Shown here piece by piece: positions 8,275 to 17,442 of a DNA stretch of 51,405 nucleotides. The translations under genes and the position numbers were made by a program. Position 1 is the first letter of the stretch. Every line of letters starts with the position of its first letter. Origin of the DNA: Desulfuromonas sp. (GTDB lineage: Bacteria > Desulfobacterota > Desulfuromonadia > Desulfuromonadales > BM501). The stretch covers positions 1-51,405 of the forward strand of contig NZ_PKUB01000022.1 in the NCBI RefSeq assembly GCF_002868845.1. The letters run 5' to 3'. The notes beneath the pieces were generated by a model. That model was not told the origin of the DNA. It saw only the letters and a list, made by a program, of their open reading frames with translations, and did not search any database.

Positions 8275-9738
8275 GTGAATCGCAGCGAGGCTGAAAAATT
8301 CCTGTCCCGCCTCGGAGATATCCGGGTACTGGTCATCGGCGACCTGATGCTCGACGAGTATCTGTGGGGTCGGGCCGAACGCATTTCTCCCGAGGCTCCC
8401 GTTCAGGTGGTGGACGTCTCCCGTGACGAGATGCGGCTCGGCGGGGCGGGAAACGTTCTGCACAATCTGCTCGCTCTCGGCTGCCAGGTCCAGCTTGCCA
8501 GCGTGGTCGGCAACGACCGCGAAGGGGAACTCCTTCGGGATGCGCTCGTTGCCAAGGGGATCTCCGACGAGGGGGTTTTTCGGGAGCCGGGGCGGCAGAC
8601 GACGCGCAAGACCCGGATTCTGGCGGGCAACCAGCAGATGCTGCGCATCGACCGCGAATGCCGCCAGCCGATCGGTGCAGCAGCCGAGGACCGGCTCTTC
8701 GACTACATTTCCGGGACGGCGAAGGGGTGCCAGGCGATCCTGGTTTCCGATTATCTGAAGGGCGTCCTGACCGAGGGGCTGCTGGCGAGGATCATCGCTC
8801 TCGGTAAGGAGTTTGAAATCCCCGTGGTGATCGACCCCAAAGGGGACGACTATGCAAAGTACCGGGGGGCCACCCTGTTGACCCCCAACCGCAAGGAGGC
8901 CGAGAGGGCGTCCAAAGTCGCCATCGTGGACGAGGAGAGCCTCGTGCAGGCCGGCCGTCTGTTGCGCGACAGCCTCGAACTGGACTCCCTGGTGCTGACC
9001 CGCAGCGAGGAAGGGATGACCCTCTTTGCGGCCCAGGGCGGGGAACTTCACCTGTCAGCGGAGGCCAGGGAGGTTTTCGATGTCTCCGGGGCCGGCGACA
9101 CCGTCCTTGCCCTGCTCGGGGCAGGGCTGGCCGGAGGCCTGGTCCTTGAGGATGCCGCACACCTGGCCAATATCGGCGCTGGGATTGTCGTCGGCAAGGT
9201 CGGGACATCGACCGTCTCCCCGCAGGAAATCCTTCTGGTGTTGGGCCGGCAGCACCACGACTCTGACCTCAAGATCAAGGATCGGTCGATTCTCGAGGGG
9301 CTCATGGCCCTGGAGAGGGAGCAGGGGCGGACGATCGTTTTCACCAACGGATGTTTCGACCTGCTCCACGCCGGTCATGTCAAACTTCTGCAGCAGTCCC
9401 GGAGCTTCGGGGATGTGCTGGTGCTCGGCCTCAACTCCGACGCCTCCATCCGGCGCCTGAAGGGACCCCGCCGCCCCCTCATCGAGCAGGATGAACGGGC
9501 GCATCTGCTGGCTGCCCTTGACTGCGTCGACTATGTGGCGATCTTTGACGAGGACACCCCCCTGGAATTGATCCGGCAGTTGCGGCCCCACGTCCTGGTC
9601 AAGGGAGGTGACTACGCCCCGGAACAGGTGGTTGGAAAAGACGTCGTGGAGAGTTGCGGCGGGCGGGTGGAGATCGTGCCCCTGCTCGGAGGGAAGTCGA
9701 CCACCGGCCTGATCGAGAGAATCAAGCGGGACCATTAG
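8275..9738 (+). CDS. hldE: Bifunctional heptose-7-phosphate kinase / heptose-1-phosphate adenylyltransferase HldE
   Basis: The 487-residue protein joins a PfkB-type sugar kinase ([20 protein letters not shown] near the start and [18 protein letters not shown] near residue 270) to a cytidylyltransferase-like domain with [17 protein letters not shown] from about residue 358, including the HxGH nucleotidyl-transfer motif. It phosphorylates heptose 7-phosphate to the 1,7-bisphosphate and later adenylates heptose 1-phosphate to ADP-heptose. GTG 8275 is preferred over the TTG at 8230 because AAGGAGGG lies just upstream. It ends with TAG at 9736-9738, and gmhB begins in the same frame six codons later. 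Confidence 0.95.
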   Translation: MNRSEAEKFLSRLGDIRVLVIGDLMLDEYLWGRAERISPEAPVQVVDVSRDEMRLGGAGNVLHNLLALGCQVQLASVVGNDREGELLRDALVAKGISDEGVFREPGRQTTRKTRILAGNQQMLRIDRECRQPIGAAAEDRLFDYISGTAKGCQAILVSDYLKGVLTEGLLARIIALGKEFEIPVVIDPKGDDYAKYRGATLLTPNRKEAERASKVAIVDEESLVQAGRLLRDSLELDSLVLTRSEEGMTLFAAQGGELHLSAEAREVFDVSGAGDTVLALLGAGLAGGLVLEDAAHLANIGAGIVVGKVGTSTVSPQEILLVLGRQHHDSDLKIKDRSILEGLMALEREQGRTIVFTNGCFDLLHAGHVKLLQQSRSFGDVLVLGLNSDASIRRLKGPRRPLIEQDERAHLLAALDCVDYVAIFDEDTPLELIRQLRPHVLVKGGDYAPEQVVGKDVVESCGGRVEIVPLLGGKSTTGLIERIKRDH

Positions 9739-9753
9739 GCCGGACGGGGACCT

Positions 9754-10338
9754 ATGAAAAAGTCAAGACGACCAGCGGTCTTCCTCGATCGGGACGGCAC
9801 CATCAACGTCGAAAAGTCGTACCTGCACCGGGTGGAGGATTTTGAATTCATTCCCGCTGCCGCTGCCGCCATCCGCCGGCTCAATGAGGCCGGTTTCCTG
9901 GTCATCGTCGTGACCAACCAGTCGGGAGTCGCCCGGGGGTACTACGGTCTGGACGATGTGGATGCGCTCCATCGCCATCTTCAGGGGGAACTCGGCAAGG
10001 TAGGCGCCTTTATCGATGCCTTCTATGTCTGTCCTCACCATCCCAGCGAGGGGGTCGGCGCTTTCGGAATTGACTGCTCCTGCCGCAAGGGGAGGCCGGG
10101 CATGTTGCTTCGGGCCGCGGAGGATCACCATATCGACCTTGCGCGATCCTTCATGGTGGGGGACAAGGCCGCGGCCGTGGAGGCCGGCTTGCGGGCCGGT
10201 TGCCGTTCCCTTCTCGTTCTGACCGGCTACGGAAAAAGCGAGGCAGAACTTGCCAGTGCCCTGGGGGGGCGCCCCGTTGCCGACCTGGCAGCCGCGGTGG
10301 ACTATGTTTTGGGTCAGGGTATAATCAAAACCGATTGA
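9754..10338 (+). CDS. gmhB: D-glycero-beta-D-manno-heptose-1,7-bisphosphate 7-phosphatase GmhB
   Basis: The 194-residue HAD-family phosphatase begins with the nucleophile motif VFLDRDGTINVEK and has VTNQSGVARGYY and the CPHHPSEG...CSCRKGRPGM zinc-binding cluster typical of GmhB. FMVGDKAAAVEAGLRAG is HAD motif IV. It removes the 7-phosphate between the two reactions of HldE, so gmhA-hldE-gmhB supplies the whole ADP-heptose pathway in one run. The start ATG is 15 bases after the hldE stop. It ends with TGA, the last gene before a promoter-bearing gap. Confidence 0.94.
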   Translation: MKKSRRPAVFLDRDGTINVEKSYLHRVEDFEFIPAAAAAIRRLNEAGFLVIVVTNQSGVARGYYGLDDVDALHRHLQGELGKVGAFIDAFYVCPHHPSEGVGAFGIDCSCRKGRPGMLLRAAEDHHIDLARSFMVGDKAAAVEAGLRAGCRSLLVLTGYGKSEAELASALGGRPVADLAAAVDYVLGQGIIKTD

Positions 10339-10522
10339 ATAGAATTTAATACCGGTGCAACAGGCGTCCGGTGGCCGTCTCTTCGGACGGATCCTTCGAT
10401 GTCAGAGGGGCAGCCAGGGGCTTTAACACGGCCGGTGATGAGACCGGGTTCATCGGTTCCTCCATCGTGGAAGAACTCCCTGGTCGGGAGGCTTTCCGCA
10501 ACCGGGGCGCCTTGAACGAGGC

Positions 10523-10551
10523 TTGACCGCAGGCCCCCGCTGGTTTATGCT
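10523..10551 (+). promoter_or_regulatory. Candidate sigma-70 promoter for yicC-gmk-rpoZ
   Basis: TTGACC at 10523-10528 and TATGCT at 10546-10551 are separated by 17 bases, a good match to a housekeeping promoter. They lie about 60 bases before the yicC start. The rest of the 271-base gap between gmhB and yicC shows no supported gene. Confidence 0.55.
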
Positions 10552-10609
10552 CCTGTCCGGCCGCCATCGATGATGGTCGGCCCATCCCACTTTGTTAAGG
10601 AAAATTGAC

Positions 10610-11488
10610 ATGATAAAGAGCATGACCGGCTACGGCAAGGGACGCAGCGCCAATGAAACACTCGGGCTGACCGTCGAAATCAAATCAGTGAACCACCGTT
10701 TCTGCGACGTCTCGGTCAAGGCTCCCCGCTCCCTGATGGGGCTTGAGGCAGAGATAAAGAAAAAAGTCGGCGAGCGGCTGCGCAGAGGCAAGATCGACGT
10801 CTTCGTGAACCAGGAAATGATATCGATCGCCCCGGTCGTGCCGACTCTGAACCGAACGCTGGCCGGTGCCTACGTAGAACTTTTTGAACAGATGCGCACC
10901 GAATTCGCCGTCGATGGCGGGATACCTCTTGGCCTTCTCGCCGCACAGAAAGATGTGGTCGTCCTTCGCGACGCGGACCTGGACACGGAGATGGTCGGGG
11001 ACTGTCTCGCGCAGGCCCTTCGGCAGGCCCTGGACTCTCTGGAGGCAATGCGCAGCGCCGAAGGCGAAGCGACGGAAAAGGCGATGGAGAGCTACCTCGA
11101 TTCCGCCGAAGGACTTTTGGGGGAGATTGAGAAGCGGGCCCCCGAAGTTTCGGTAGAGTGGAAGGAAAAGCTGACCGAGCGTCTCGGTCGGTTGAGCAAG
11201 GATTTCGAATACGACCCCCAGCGGGTTGCCCAGGAAATCGCCCTCTTTGCCGACCGCTGCGATATCTCCGAGGAGGTCGTTCGCTTCAACAGCCATCTCG
11301 ACCAGTTTCGCAAGTTGTTTGCCCAGAACGAGCCGGTGGGGAGGCAGATGGATTTCCTTCTTCAGGAATTGAACCGGGAGACCAACACCATGGGTTCCAA
11401 ATCGAACGATGCCGAATTGACCCGCCGGGTGGTGAGTATCAAGGCCGATTTGGAGAAGATCAGGGAGCAGGTTCAGAATATCGAGTAA
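10610..11488 (+). CDS. yicC: YicC family endoribonuclease
   Basis: The 292-residue protein starts MIKSMTGYGKGRS, the invariant YicC opening, and ends with the DUF1732 block including DPQRVAQEIALFADRCDISE and NRETNTMGSKSNDAELTRRV. In E. coli YicC is an RNase linked to turnover of a small RNA; its cellular role elsewhere is less clear. It precedes gmk, as in many bacteria. ATG 10610 follows AAGGAAAATTGAC and gives the standard start; an in-frame TTG at 10592 is upstream. It ends with TAA. Confidence 0.9.
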   Translation: MIKSMTGYGKGRSANETLGLTVEIKSVNHRFCDVSVKAPRSLMGLEAEIKKKVGERLRRGKIDVFVNQEMISIAPVVPTLNRTLAGAYVELFEQMRTEFAVDGGIPLGLLAAQKDVVVLRDADLDTEMVGDCLAQALRQALDSLEAMRSAEGEATEKAMESYLDSAEGLLGEIEKRAPEVSVEWKEKLTERLGRLSKDFEYDPQRVAQEIALFADRCDISEEVVRFNSHLDQFRKLFAQNEPVGRQMDFLLQELNRETNTMGSKSNDAELTRRVVSIKADLEKIREQVQNIE

Positions 11489-11582
11489 TATGAGCGACCT
11501 CCCGAGGGGCCGAGCCCTCTCGAGGCAAGTCCGTTCCGGGAAAGCCGGTTTTGAACGGGCTCTTTTTTCAGAGAAGGGAAGT

Positions 11583-12233
11583 ATGAAACGTAATGGTATC
11601 GTCTTCGTCGTATCCGCACCGTCAGGGGCCGGCAAGACGACTCTATGCAAGGAACTTATTGACTTGTTCCCCCGCCTGCGGCATTCTGTCTCCTACACGA
11701 CGCGGCCCAGGAGGCAGGGTGAACGCGACGGTTCCGACTATCACTTCGTCACCGCGTAGCGATTCTCGGCCATGGTGGCGGCGGGGGAATTCGCCGAGTG
11801 GGCCGAAGTTCACGGCAACTGTTACGGGACGGCGATCCAGACCCTGGATGATTGGCGGGCCGCCGGCGAGGACGTCCTGCTGGAGATCGACTGCCAGGGG
11901 GCCGCTCAGTTGAAGCGAACCTGCCCCGGCGCCGTATTTGTCTTCATCCTCCCTCCCGGTTTCGCAGAGTTGAGACAGCGCCTTGAGGGCCGCGACACCG
12001 ATGCCCCCGAAGTTATCGAGCGGCGCATCGCCAACGCAAGCATTGAGGTCCGGGAAGCCGCCTGGTACGATTACGTGGTGGTCAACGATGAGCTGCCCAG
12101 GGCCCTTGAGGAGCTGAAGGGCATTGTCGTTGCGGAGGGGGCGCGCGCCCGCAGGGTATTGCCGGGGGTGGCCGAAGAGTTCCGCATCCCATTGCCTGCG
12201 GCGGACAGCGGCGGACAGGGTTCACAACCATAA
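11583..12233 (+). CDS. gmk: Guanylate kinase, interrupted by an in-frame UAG at codon 59
   Basis: The frame gives a 216-residue guanylate kinase if TAG at 11757-11759 is read as an amino acid. Before it stand the P-loop [15 protein letters not shown] and [20 protein letters not shown], the GMP-binding part. After it come [18 protein letters not shown] and [12 protein letters not shown], also conserved. GMK phosphorylates GMP to GDP and is normally essential. The stop falls at a variable position (HFVTA-stop-RFSAMV), one base from CAG (Gln) or GAG (Glu). Translation stopping there would leave 58 residues without the lid and the rest of the GMP site. Neighbours yicC and rpoZ are in the expected order. 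ATG 11583 follows GAAGGGAAGT. The gene is identified firmly; whether the codon is read is unknown. Confidence 0.85.
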
Positions 12234-12255
12234 TCCTCTAAGGAGATTATCATTC

Positions 12256-12462
12256 ATGGCACGCATCACCGTTGAAGATTGCCTGCATCAGGTTCCCAAC
12301 AGATTCCTGTTGGTCATGGTGGCCGCCAAGCGCACCAAGCAGTTGTACAAAGGAAGCCAACCCCTGATTGAAAACAAGGGCGGTAATAAAAAAGTTGTAC
12401 TCAGCCTGAGGGAAGTCGCAGCGGGGAAGGTCGACTTTGAGATGCCCGTCCGCAAGGGTTGA
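12256..12462 (+). CDS. rpoZ: RNA polymerase omega subunit
   Basis: The 68-residue protein begins [20 protein letters not shown] and continues with [19 protein letters not shown], matching RpoZ, the small subunit that clamps the beta' C-terminus and helps core assembly. It sits between gmk and the rsh gene, the widespread arrangement linking omega with ppGpp metabolism. TAAGGAG just upstream of ATG 12256 supports the start. It ends with TGA. Confidence 0.95.
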   Translation: MARITVEDCLHQVPNRFLLVMVAAKRTKQLYKGSQPLIENKGGNKKVVLSLREVAAGKVDFEMPVRKG

Positions 12463-12548
12463 TCAGAAAGGCTGTGCCTTTTCCCGGCAGGAAGGAACGC
12501 TATCGGCTGCCGTTGCCACTGATTTTCCTGCCTTTTGTCTCTTCCTAA

Positions 12549-12583
12549 CGATTGCCGGCGCTCCTTCGCCGGCAATCGTTTTT
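12549..12583 (+). terminator. Rho-independent terminator after rpoZ
   Basis: A perfect 12-bp stem (arms 12549-12560 and 12567-12578) with a six-base loop is followed by TTTTTC. It ends the gmk-rpoZ message 17 bases before the rsh start, so rsh either has its own promoter or depends on read-through. Confidence 0.85.
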
Positions 12584-12599
12584 CTTGGTTAGGGTCGCC

Positions 12600-14768
12600 A
12601 TGGTTCGCATCGGCGATATTCTAGAAAAAATCCATTCCTACGACACCTCGGCAGATCTCGACGCGGTGCGTAAGGCCTACGTTTTTTGCGCTCACGTGCA
12701 TAAAGGACAGGTCCGCCTCTCCGGCGTACCCTACCTGACCCACCCCATGGAAGTGGCCAATATCCTCGCCGACCTGCGCCTGGACGTGGCCACGATCATC
12801 ACCGGCCTTCTGCATGACACCGTAGAGGATACTCTGGTCACCAAGGACCAGCTCGAAGAGAATTTCGGCCCAGAGGTCGCAGCCCTTGTCGACGGGGTCA
12901 CCAAACTCGGCAAGATGACCTTCCGTACCCGGGAGGAGCGGCAGGCGGAAAGCTTTCGCAAGATGCTCCTCGCCATGGCCAGGGATATCCGTGTCATCCT
13001 GGTCAAACTGGCCGACCGCCTCCACAATATGCGCACCCTCGACCATCAACCGGAAGCGAGGGGGCGGGATATCGCCCAGGAAACTCTCGATATCTACGCT
13101 CCGCTCGCTAACCGTCTCGGTATCAGCTGGATTAAGGGCGAAATGGAGGACCTTTCCTTTCGTCATGTCAGGCCGGAGGTCTTTTACGACCTTGTCGGCA
13201 AGGTCGCCAAGAAGAAGACGGAGCGTGAAAACTATATCGGAGAGGCCAAGTCCGGTATTCTCAAAAAACTTGAGGAACACCGCATTGAGGGGGAGGTTTC
13301 GGGCAGATCGAAGCATCTGTATTCCATCTACCTGAAGATGGAAAAGCAGGGAATCGACTTCGACCAGGTCTTCGACCTGATCGCCCTCCGAATCATCGTC
13401 AAGACGGTGCGGGACTGTTATGCCGTGCTCGGCATCATCCATTCGTCATGGAAGCCGATACCGGGGCGCTTCAAGGACTACATCGCCATGCCCAAGGCGA
13501 ACATGTATCAATCCCTCCATACCACCGTCATCGGACCCCACGGGGAGCGGATGGAGGTCCAGATACGCACCGAGGACATGCACCGGGTGGCTGAGGAGGG
13601 GATTGCCGCTCATTGGGCCTACAAGGAAGGAAAGGCTCTTGTCGGGGGCGGCCCCGGGGACGACCATCGCTTCGGCTGGCTGCGTCAGATGCTCGAGTGG
13701 CACCAAGAACTCAAGGATTCCAGGGAGTTCATGGACTCGGTCAAGGTCGATCTGTTCCCCGAGGAAGTCTACGTTTTCACCCCTCAGGGGGATGTGAAAG
13801 AACTTCCCAAGGGGGCCACGCCCATCGATTTTGCCTACAGCGTACATACCGATGTCGGGCATCGTTGCGTTGGAGCCCGGATCAACGGAAAGCTGGTCCC
13901 GCTCAAGACCCATCTCAAGAACGGAGACATGGTCGAGGTGATGACCGCGGCCAACCACACGCCCAGCAAGGACTGGCTGAAGTTTGTCAGCACCTCCAAG
14001 GCTCGTAATCGAATCCGCCAGTGGGTCAAGACCCAGGAGCGGGAACGAAGCATCGAAATGGGCAAGGAACTGGTGGAGAAGGATCTCCGCAAGTACGGAA
14101 TAGGGTTTAAGCGGCTTCTGACCACTGAGGAGTGGGCGCATGCCGTGGAGGAGTTGGGATTCCAGGGGGGCGATGACCTGCTCGCCGCTATCGGCTACGG
14201 AAAAGTCTCTCTCGGCCAGGTGCTCGGCCGCGTCGTTCCCCAGGAGAAACTGAAGGCAGAACGCGCCAAGGCGGCCCCCAAGGCAGGACGACTCGGACGG
14301 GTCCTGGAGAAAATCCGAAAAAAGCCGACCAGCGGAATAAAAATCGACGGTGTTGAGGATATCATGGTCCGGTTTGCCAAGTGCTGTAATCCACTTCCGG
14401 GGGATCCGGTCGTCGGTTTCATCACCCGGGGACGGGGAGTGACGGTGCATGCCAATGAGTGCCCTCATGTCCTTGAGGCGGACCTCGAGAGACGCGTCGA
14501 AGTGGAGTGGGACCAGAAGAAAAAGGCCTCTCGTCCGGCAAAGATTCGAGTGCACTGTGCGGATCAGAAGGGGATGCTGACCGGGATTGCCGGGGCCATC
14601 TCAACCTGCGAGGCCAATATCATCAGCGCCAATGTCCATTCGACCGTCGATCGAAAGGGAGTAAATACCTTCGAGGTGGATGTGCAGGACCTGGATCACC
14701 TCAACCGGGTGGTCAACGCCATTCTCAAGATCAAGGGAGTGTACAAGGTGGAGAGAATGCGCAATTAA
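12600..14768 (+). CDS. Bifunctional (p)ppGpp synthetase/hydrolase, RelA/SpoT family
   Basis: The 722-residue Rsh protein has the N-terminal HD hydrolase domain (THPMEVANILADL, GLLHDTVEDT at 70-79), the synthetase domain (GRSKHLYSIYLKM, and GRFKDYIAMPKANMYQSLHT), a TGS domain (VYVFTPQGDVKELPKGATP) and a C-terminal ACT domain. The RFKD sequence is the basic RxKD signature of bifunctional enzymes rather than the acidic form of RelA, and the HD motif is intact, so it should both make and degrade (p)ppGpp. It is the only Rsh enzyme in the window. ATG 12600 gives MVRIGDILEK, the usual start. It ends with TAA. Confidence 0.95.
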   Translation: MVRIGDILEKIHSYDTSADLDAVRKAYVFCAHVHKGQVRLSGVPYLTHPMEVANILADLRLDVATIITGLLHDTVEDTLVTKDQLEENFGPEVAALVDGVTKLGKMTFRTREERQAESFRKMLLAMARDIRVILVKLADRLHNMRTLDHQPEARGRDIAQETLDIYAPLANRLGISWIKGEMEDLSFRHVRPEVFYDLVGKVAKKKTERENYIGEAKSGILKKLEEHRIEGEVSGRSKHLYSIYLKMEKQGIDFDQVFDLIALRIIVKTVRDCYAVLGIIHSSWKPIPGRFKDYIAMPKANMYQSLHTTVIGPHGERMEVQIRTEDMHRVAEEGIAAHWAYKEGKALVGGGPGDDHRFGWLRQMLEWHQELKDSREFMDSVKVDLFPEEVYVFTPQGDVKELPKGATPIDFAYSVHTDVGHRCVGARINGKLVPLKTHLKNGDMVEVMTAANHTPSKDWLKFVSTSKARNRIRQWVKTQERERSIEMGKELVEKDLRKYGIGFKRLLTTEEWAHAVEELGFQGGDDLLAAIGYGKVSLGQVLGRVVPQEKLKAERAKAAPKAGRLGRVLEKIRKKPTSGIKIDGVEDIMVRFAKCCNPLPGDPVVGFITRGRGVTVHANECPHVLEADLERRVEVEWDQKKKASRPAKIRVHCADQKGMLTGIAGAISTCEANIISANVHSTVDRKGVNTFEVDVQDLDHLNRVVNAILKIKGVYKVERMRN

Positions 14769-14803
14769 ATGGCGGTCGAAAAAACAAGGAAGGGGAGGTT
14801 GTC

Positions 14804-15187
14804 ATGACGATTACAAGAATCGAAACGGAGCAGGCCCCTGCGGCTATCGGACCCTATTCGCAGGGGGTCAGGGCGGGGGATTATGTCTTTTTTTCGGGGC
14901 AGATTCCCCTCGATCCTGTCAATGGAGAGATGATCGCCGGAGGTATCGAGGCTCAGGCGGAGCAGGTGATGAGCAACATGGGAGCTGCTCTCGAGGGGGC
15001 CGGTCTGTGTTTTGAGCAGGTGGTCAAGACTACCATCTTTCTGACGGATCTGGCGGAATTCGCCGTTGTCAACGAGATTTACGGAAGGCGGTTTCCTGGG
15101 ATTTCCCCTGCACGAGCCACGGTTCAGGTTGCAGCTCTGCCGAAGGGCGCCAGGGTCGAGATCGAGTGGACGGCTTTTTGCGGTTGA
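14804..15187 (+). CDS. ridA: RidA family reactive intermediate deaminase
   Basis: The 127-residue protein has AAIGPYSQGVRAGDYVFFSG and SPARATVQVAALPKGARVEI, the RidA/YjgF signature, including the arginine that binds the imine carboxylate and the late acidic residue. RidA hydrolyses enamine/imine intermediates released by PLP enzymes such as threonine dehydratase. The gene follows rsh by 35 bases with a GGGGAGG ribosome site, so it is probably in the same transcript. It ends with TGA ahead of a strong terminator. Confidence 0.94.
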   Translation: MTITRIETEQAPAAIGPYSQGVRAGDYVFFSGQIPLDPVNGEMIAGGIEAQAEQVMSNMGAALEGAGLCFEQVVKTTIFLTDLAEFAVVNEIYGRRFPGISPARATVQVAALPKGARVEIEWTAFCG

Positions 15188-15219
15188 GTCAGGGGCACCC
15201 CGGCAGGAATCCGGAAAAA

Positions 15220-15265
15220 CGAACAGGGGGAACGGCGTGAGCCGTTCCCCCTGTTCGTTTTTTTT
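15220..15265. terminator. Bidirectional terminator between ridA and rpmB
   Basis: A perfect 17-bp stem (15220-15236 with 15241-15257) with a GTGA loop has eight T residues on the right and five A residues just left of the stem. It can end transcription from ridA on the + strand and from rpmB on the - strand. Confidence 0.92.
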
Positions 15266-15276
15266 ACCCGTCGATA

Positions 15277-15468
15277 TCAGAGCGCCTTGGTGACAGCCCC
15301 TGACCGGATGCAGCGGGTGCAAACCTTTACGGTGCGCACGGTGCCTTTGTCGATCGCCTTGATTTTCTGCAGGTTGGGATACCAGACTTTCCGGGTCTTG
15401 TTATGTGCATGACTGACATTATTGCCAGTCGTAGGTCTTTTTCCACAGATTTCACAAACTCTTGCCAT
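15277..15468 (-). CDS. rpmB: 50S ribosomal protein L28
   Basis: The 63-residue protein starts [20 protein letters not shown] and has four cysteines (residues 5, 8, 50 and 53) in two CxxC pairs, so it is the zinc-binding form of L28. It is part of the large ribosomal subunit. The start at 15468 follows AGGAGGT on the - strand; the longer frame to 15549 is not needed. A promoter with an A-rich upstream element lies just before it. It ends with TGA. Confidence 0.96.
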   Translation of the reverse strand: MARVCEICGKRPTTGNNVSHAHNKTRKVWYPNLQKIKAIDKGTVRTVKVCTRCIRSGAVTKAL

Positions 15469-15500
15469 TTTGGTTACCTCCTGAATGTTTTGAACGTGAT

Positions 15501-15538
15501 TAGATACCACGGTTTGTTTTGTATTGCAACTTTTTTTT
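15501..15538 (-). promoter_or_regulatory. Promoter of rpmB with A-tract UP element
   Basis: On the - strand, TTGCAA (15529-15524) and TATCTA (15506-15501) are 17 bases apart. A run of eight A residues (15538-15531) sits directly upstream, as in UP elements of strongly expressed ribosomal genes. Confidence 0.65.
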
Positions 15539-15574
15539 GGTCTTTCCACTGGGCCGCTTCGTCCTGATGCGAAC

Positions 15575-16897
15575 TCAGGTCTTGCCCTTTTTGTCCAATC
15601 TTTTCAGCAGGTAGTTGGCCGTTGAAAGGCCCAGGATCACCCCTCCGAGAGTGCCGAGGTGGGGCAAGACCATGGTTTCGCTGCAGAGAAGGGACTGGCG
15701 CCCGCAACGGATAGGGCTTGCCCCGGCGGGAAAAGCCTTTGCGGCCGTTTTTCCAGCGGGATCATCGGAATGCTCAAGAAGGTCTTCTCCTGCGAAATTG
15801 ATCGTACAGAAGGGCAGGACCTGGGCCAGGCGGGCTATGATTTCCTGCTCGGACGGGGCCTTCTCTTGCAGGGGCGCGGCATATTGCACGGTGCATGACG
15901 TATTGCCCGGACTTGGCGCAAAGGTCAGGCGCAGGGGGAAGGGGGCCGCCTGGATGACTTCCGGTGCGAGCAGGGGGGAGATGTCACCCGTCAGCTCGGC
16001 GTGGAGGGTTCGGCTTGCGGTTTCGGGTGCCTTAAGTCGGTCGCAAAGAAACGCCGGAAGCAAGGGGAGCGCCGTTGCGCTGCCGATGAGGTAATGGCGG
16101 GCCGTACATTCGTGTCCGCCCTTCAGTACGATGCCGACCGGTCGCCCCCCCTCGGTCATGAATTCCTGAAGGCGGGAGAGCTTTTCCTGCGCTCCTCGAA
16201 ATTGTCGATAGCGATTTTCAAGGATCTCGTCGAGCTCAGCAGGTGAAATACCACCGGGGCGGGTAGCCCAGTGCCAGAGAAGGGCCGCCTCGGCGACCGA
16301 GAGCGTTTCATGGGGGACCAGGGCCAGTCCGGCGAAGAGGGTCGCCATCGCTTCGGTGACCTTCCCATCTCCGAGCTCTTCCAAGGCCTTGTCCAGGGGC
16401 TTATTAAGCTTCCTGGAGGTCAGGCGTTTTTTGAACAACTGTCGGGAAAAACGCAGCCGGCTGGCTATCCCCAGAGAGGGTAGGCCGCCTGAGTCGAAGA
16501 GGGATTCTTCCAGAGCGTTTCCCAAATATTTCAGGTCGGTCAGAAACTCTCCGATCCGTTCCGAAGCTTCGGGAAACTCCCGCGCCAACTCCTCCTTGAG
16601 CGGGGCGGCTCCGTTGAAGTCGATTCGTATATCCTCGGAGATAAGTTGAAAGGGAGGGGGAGAGCACTTGGTGGAGGCGGAAACCAAGTTTTCGAGGAGC
16701 CGGTCCAGGTGTAAAGACGACAACGGCTGGACGGAAGCGGCGGGACCGGCCTCATCAAGGACGAGAGTACGCCAGCCTCTTTTTGCAAGGAGGGTGAGAG
16801 CAATGCGGGTTGCCCGGCTGCTGCCCAGAGCTATGACATCGTAATGGTGTTGGGACACGGGGCGGGGTCTTGGTCGTTGCTGGGCTCTCCTTCGCAC
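15575..16897 (-). CDS. FAD/NAD(P)-binding oxidoreductase-like protein with a degenerate dinucleotide motif
   Basis: This 440-residue protein opens with a beta-alpha-beta fold, [19 protein letters not shown], then LVLDEA, resembling FAD-dependent phytoene-desaturase-type proteins. The usual GxGxxG is replaced by GSSRAT, so cofactor binding is uncertain. The C-terminus, [20 protein letters not shown], resembles the closing FAD-side segment of such enzymes. The substrate is unknown. The start is unsure: GTG 16897 gives an arginine-rich leader, and GTG 16858 would start [13 protein letters not shown]. It follows the DUF523 gene on the - strand with a 72-base gap and may share its message. It ends with TGA. 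Confidence 0.6.
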   Translation of the reverse strand: MRRRAQQRPRPRPVSQHHYDVIALGSSRATRIALTLLAKRGWRTLVLDEAGPAASVQPLSSLHLDRLLENLVSASTKCSPPPFQLISEDIRIDFNGAAPLKEELAREFPEASERIGEFLTDLKYLGNALEESLFDSGGLPSLGIASRLRFSRQLFKKRLTSRKLNKPLDKALEELGDGKVTEAMATLFAGLALVPHETLSVAEAALLWHWATRPGGISPAELDEILENRYRQFRGAQEKLSRLQEFMTEGGRPVGIVLKGGHECTARHYLIGSATALPLLPAFLCDRLKAPETASRTLHAELTGDISPLLAPEVIQAAPFPLRLTFAPSPGNTSCTVQYAAPLQEKAPSEQEIIARLAQVLPFCTINFAGEDLLEHSDDPAGKTAAKAFPAGASPIRCGRQSLLCSETMVLPHLGTLGGVILGLSTANYLLKRLDKKGKT

Positions 16898-16969
16898 ATG
16901 GATGCCGTGGAGAAGAGCAGGGTTTTTAATAGGGACCGGTCAGGGGCCACCCTTAGGGGCGCCACGCCA

Positions 16970-17419
16970 TCAGAGGTCCTCTTCGGAGCGCACTTGAAAG
17001 CCGCGGCGCGACAGAAGAGCGCATGCCACTCCCTGACCCGGGACAATCGTCTCTTCCAAATAGACCTGATGAACACCACAGGAGGGGCTGCGCTCCTTGA
17101 GCAGGGCTTCAGTGCAACCGGACAGACGGGCGACTTCCAAAGTCTCTGACGCGCCCCTCAGGAAGGCATCGTTGACGATCTTCCCCTCGCTGTTTTTGAC
17201 CGTTCCGGTTCCGTTAAGCACCCCGGTTCCGTCGCCAGAGGTGAATCGGGTGGCAGGCCGTGGCGTGGCCAGTCCCGCGAGCTGTTCGGGACAGACCGGT
17301 ACGGGGGTCAGGTTCCGGTCGGCAAGGTAGCGGAGCACTGCGGCGTTGCGTTTCGCGGCTCCGTCGTACCGGGTCTGGAGACCGAGCAGGCAGGCGCTGA
17401 CCAGGATGGGGCGGGGCAT
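16970..17419 (-). CDS. DUF523 family protein
   Basis: The 149-residue protein starts MPRPILVSACLLGLQTRYDG and has PVCPEQLAGLATPR, then LKERSPSCGVHQVYLEET, the conserved cysteine motifs of DUF523 (YbbK-like). The biochemical role is not established; the cysteines suggest metal or Fe-S binding. It lies 23 bases after purN on the - strand, so it is probably transcribed with the purine genes. It ends with TGA. Confidence 0.85.
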   Translation of the reverse strand: MPRPILVSACLLGLQTRYDGAAKRNAAVLRYLADRNLTPVPVCPEQLAGLATPRPATRFTSGDGTGVLNGTGTVKNSEGKIVNDAFLRGASETLEVARLSGCTEALLKERSPSCGVHQVYLEETIVPGQGVACALLSRRGFQVRSEEDL

Positions 17420-17442
17420 GGCGTGCTCACTTGCCTGGAAAA

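Noticed and set aside
10346-10585. A 79-residue - strand frame in the gap between gmhB and yicC
   Set aside because: It has no ribosome site or family resemblance, and the gap carries a good + strand promoter instead.
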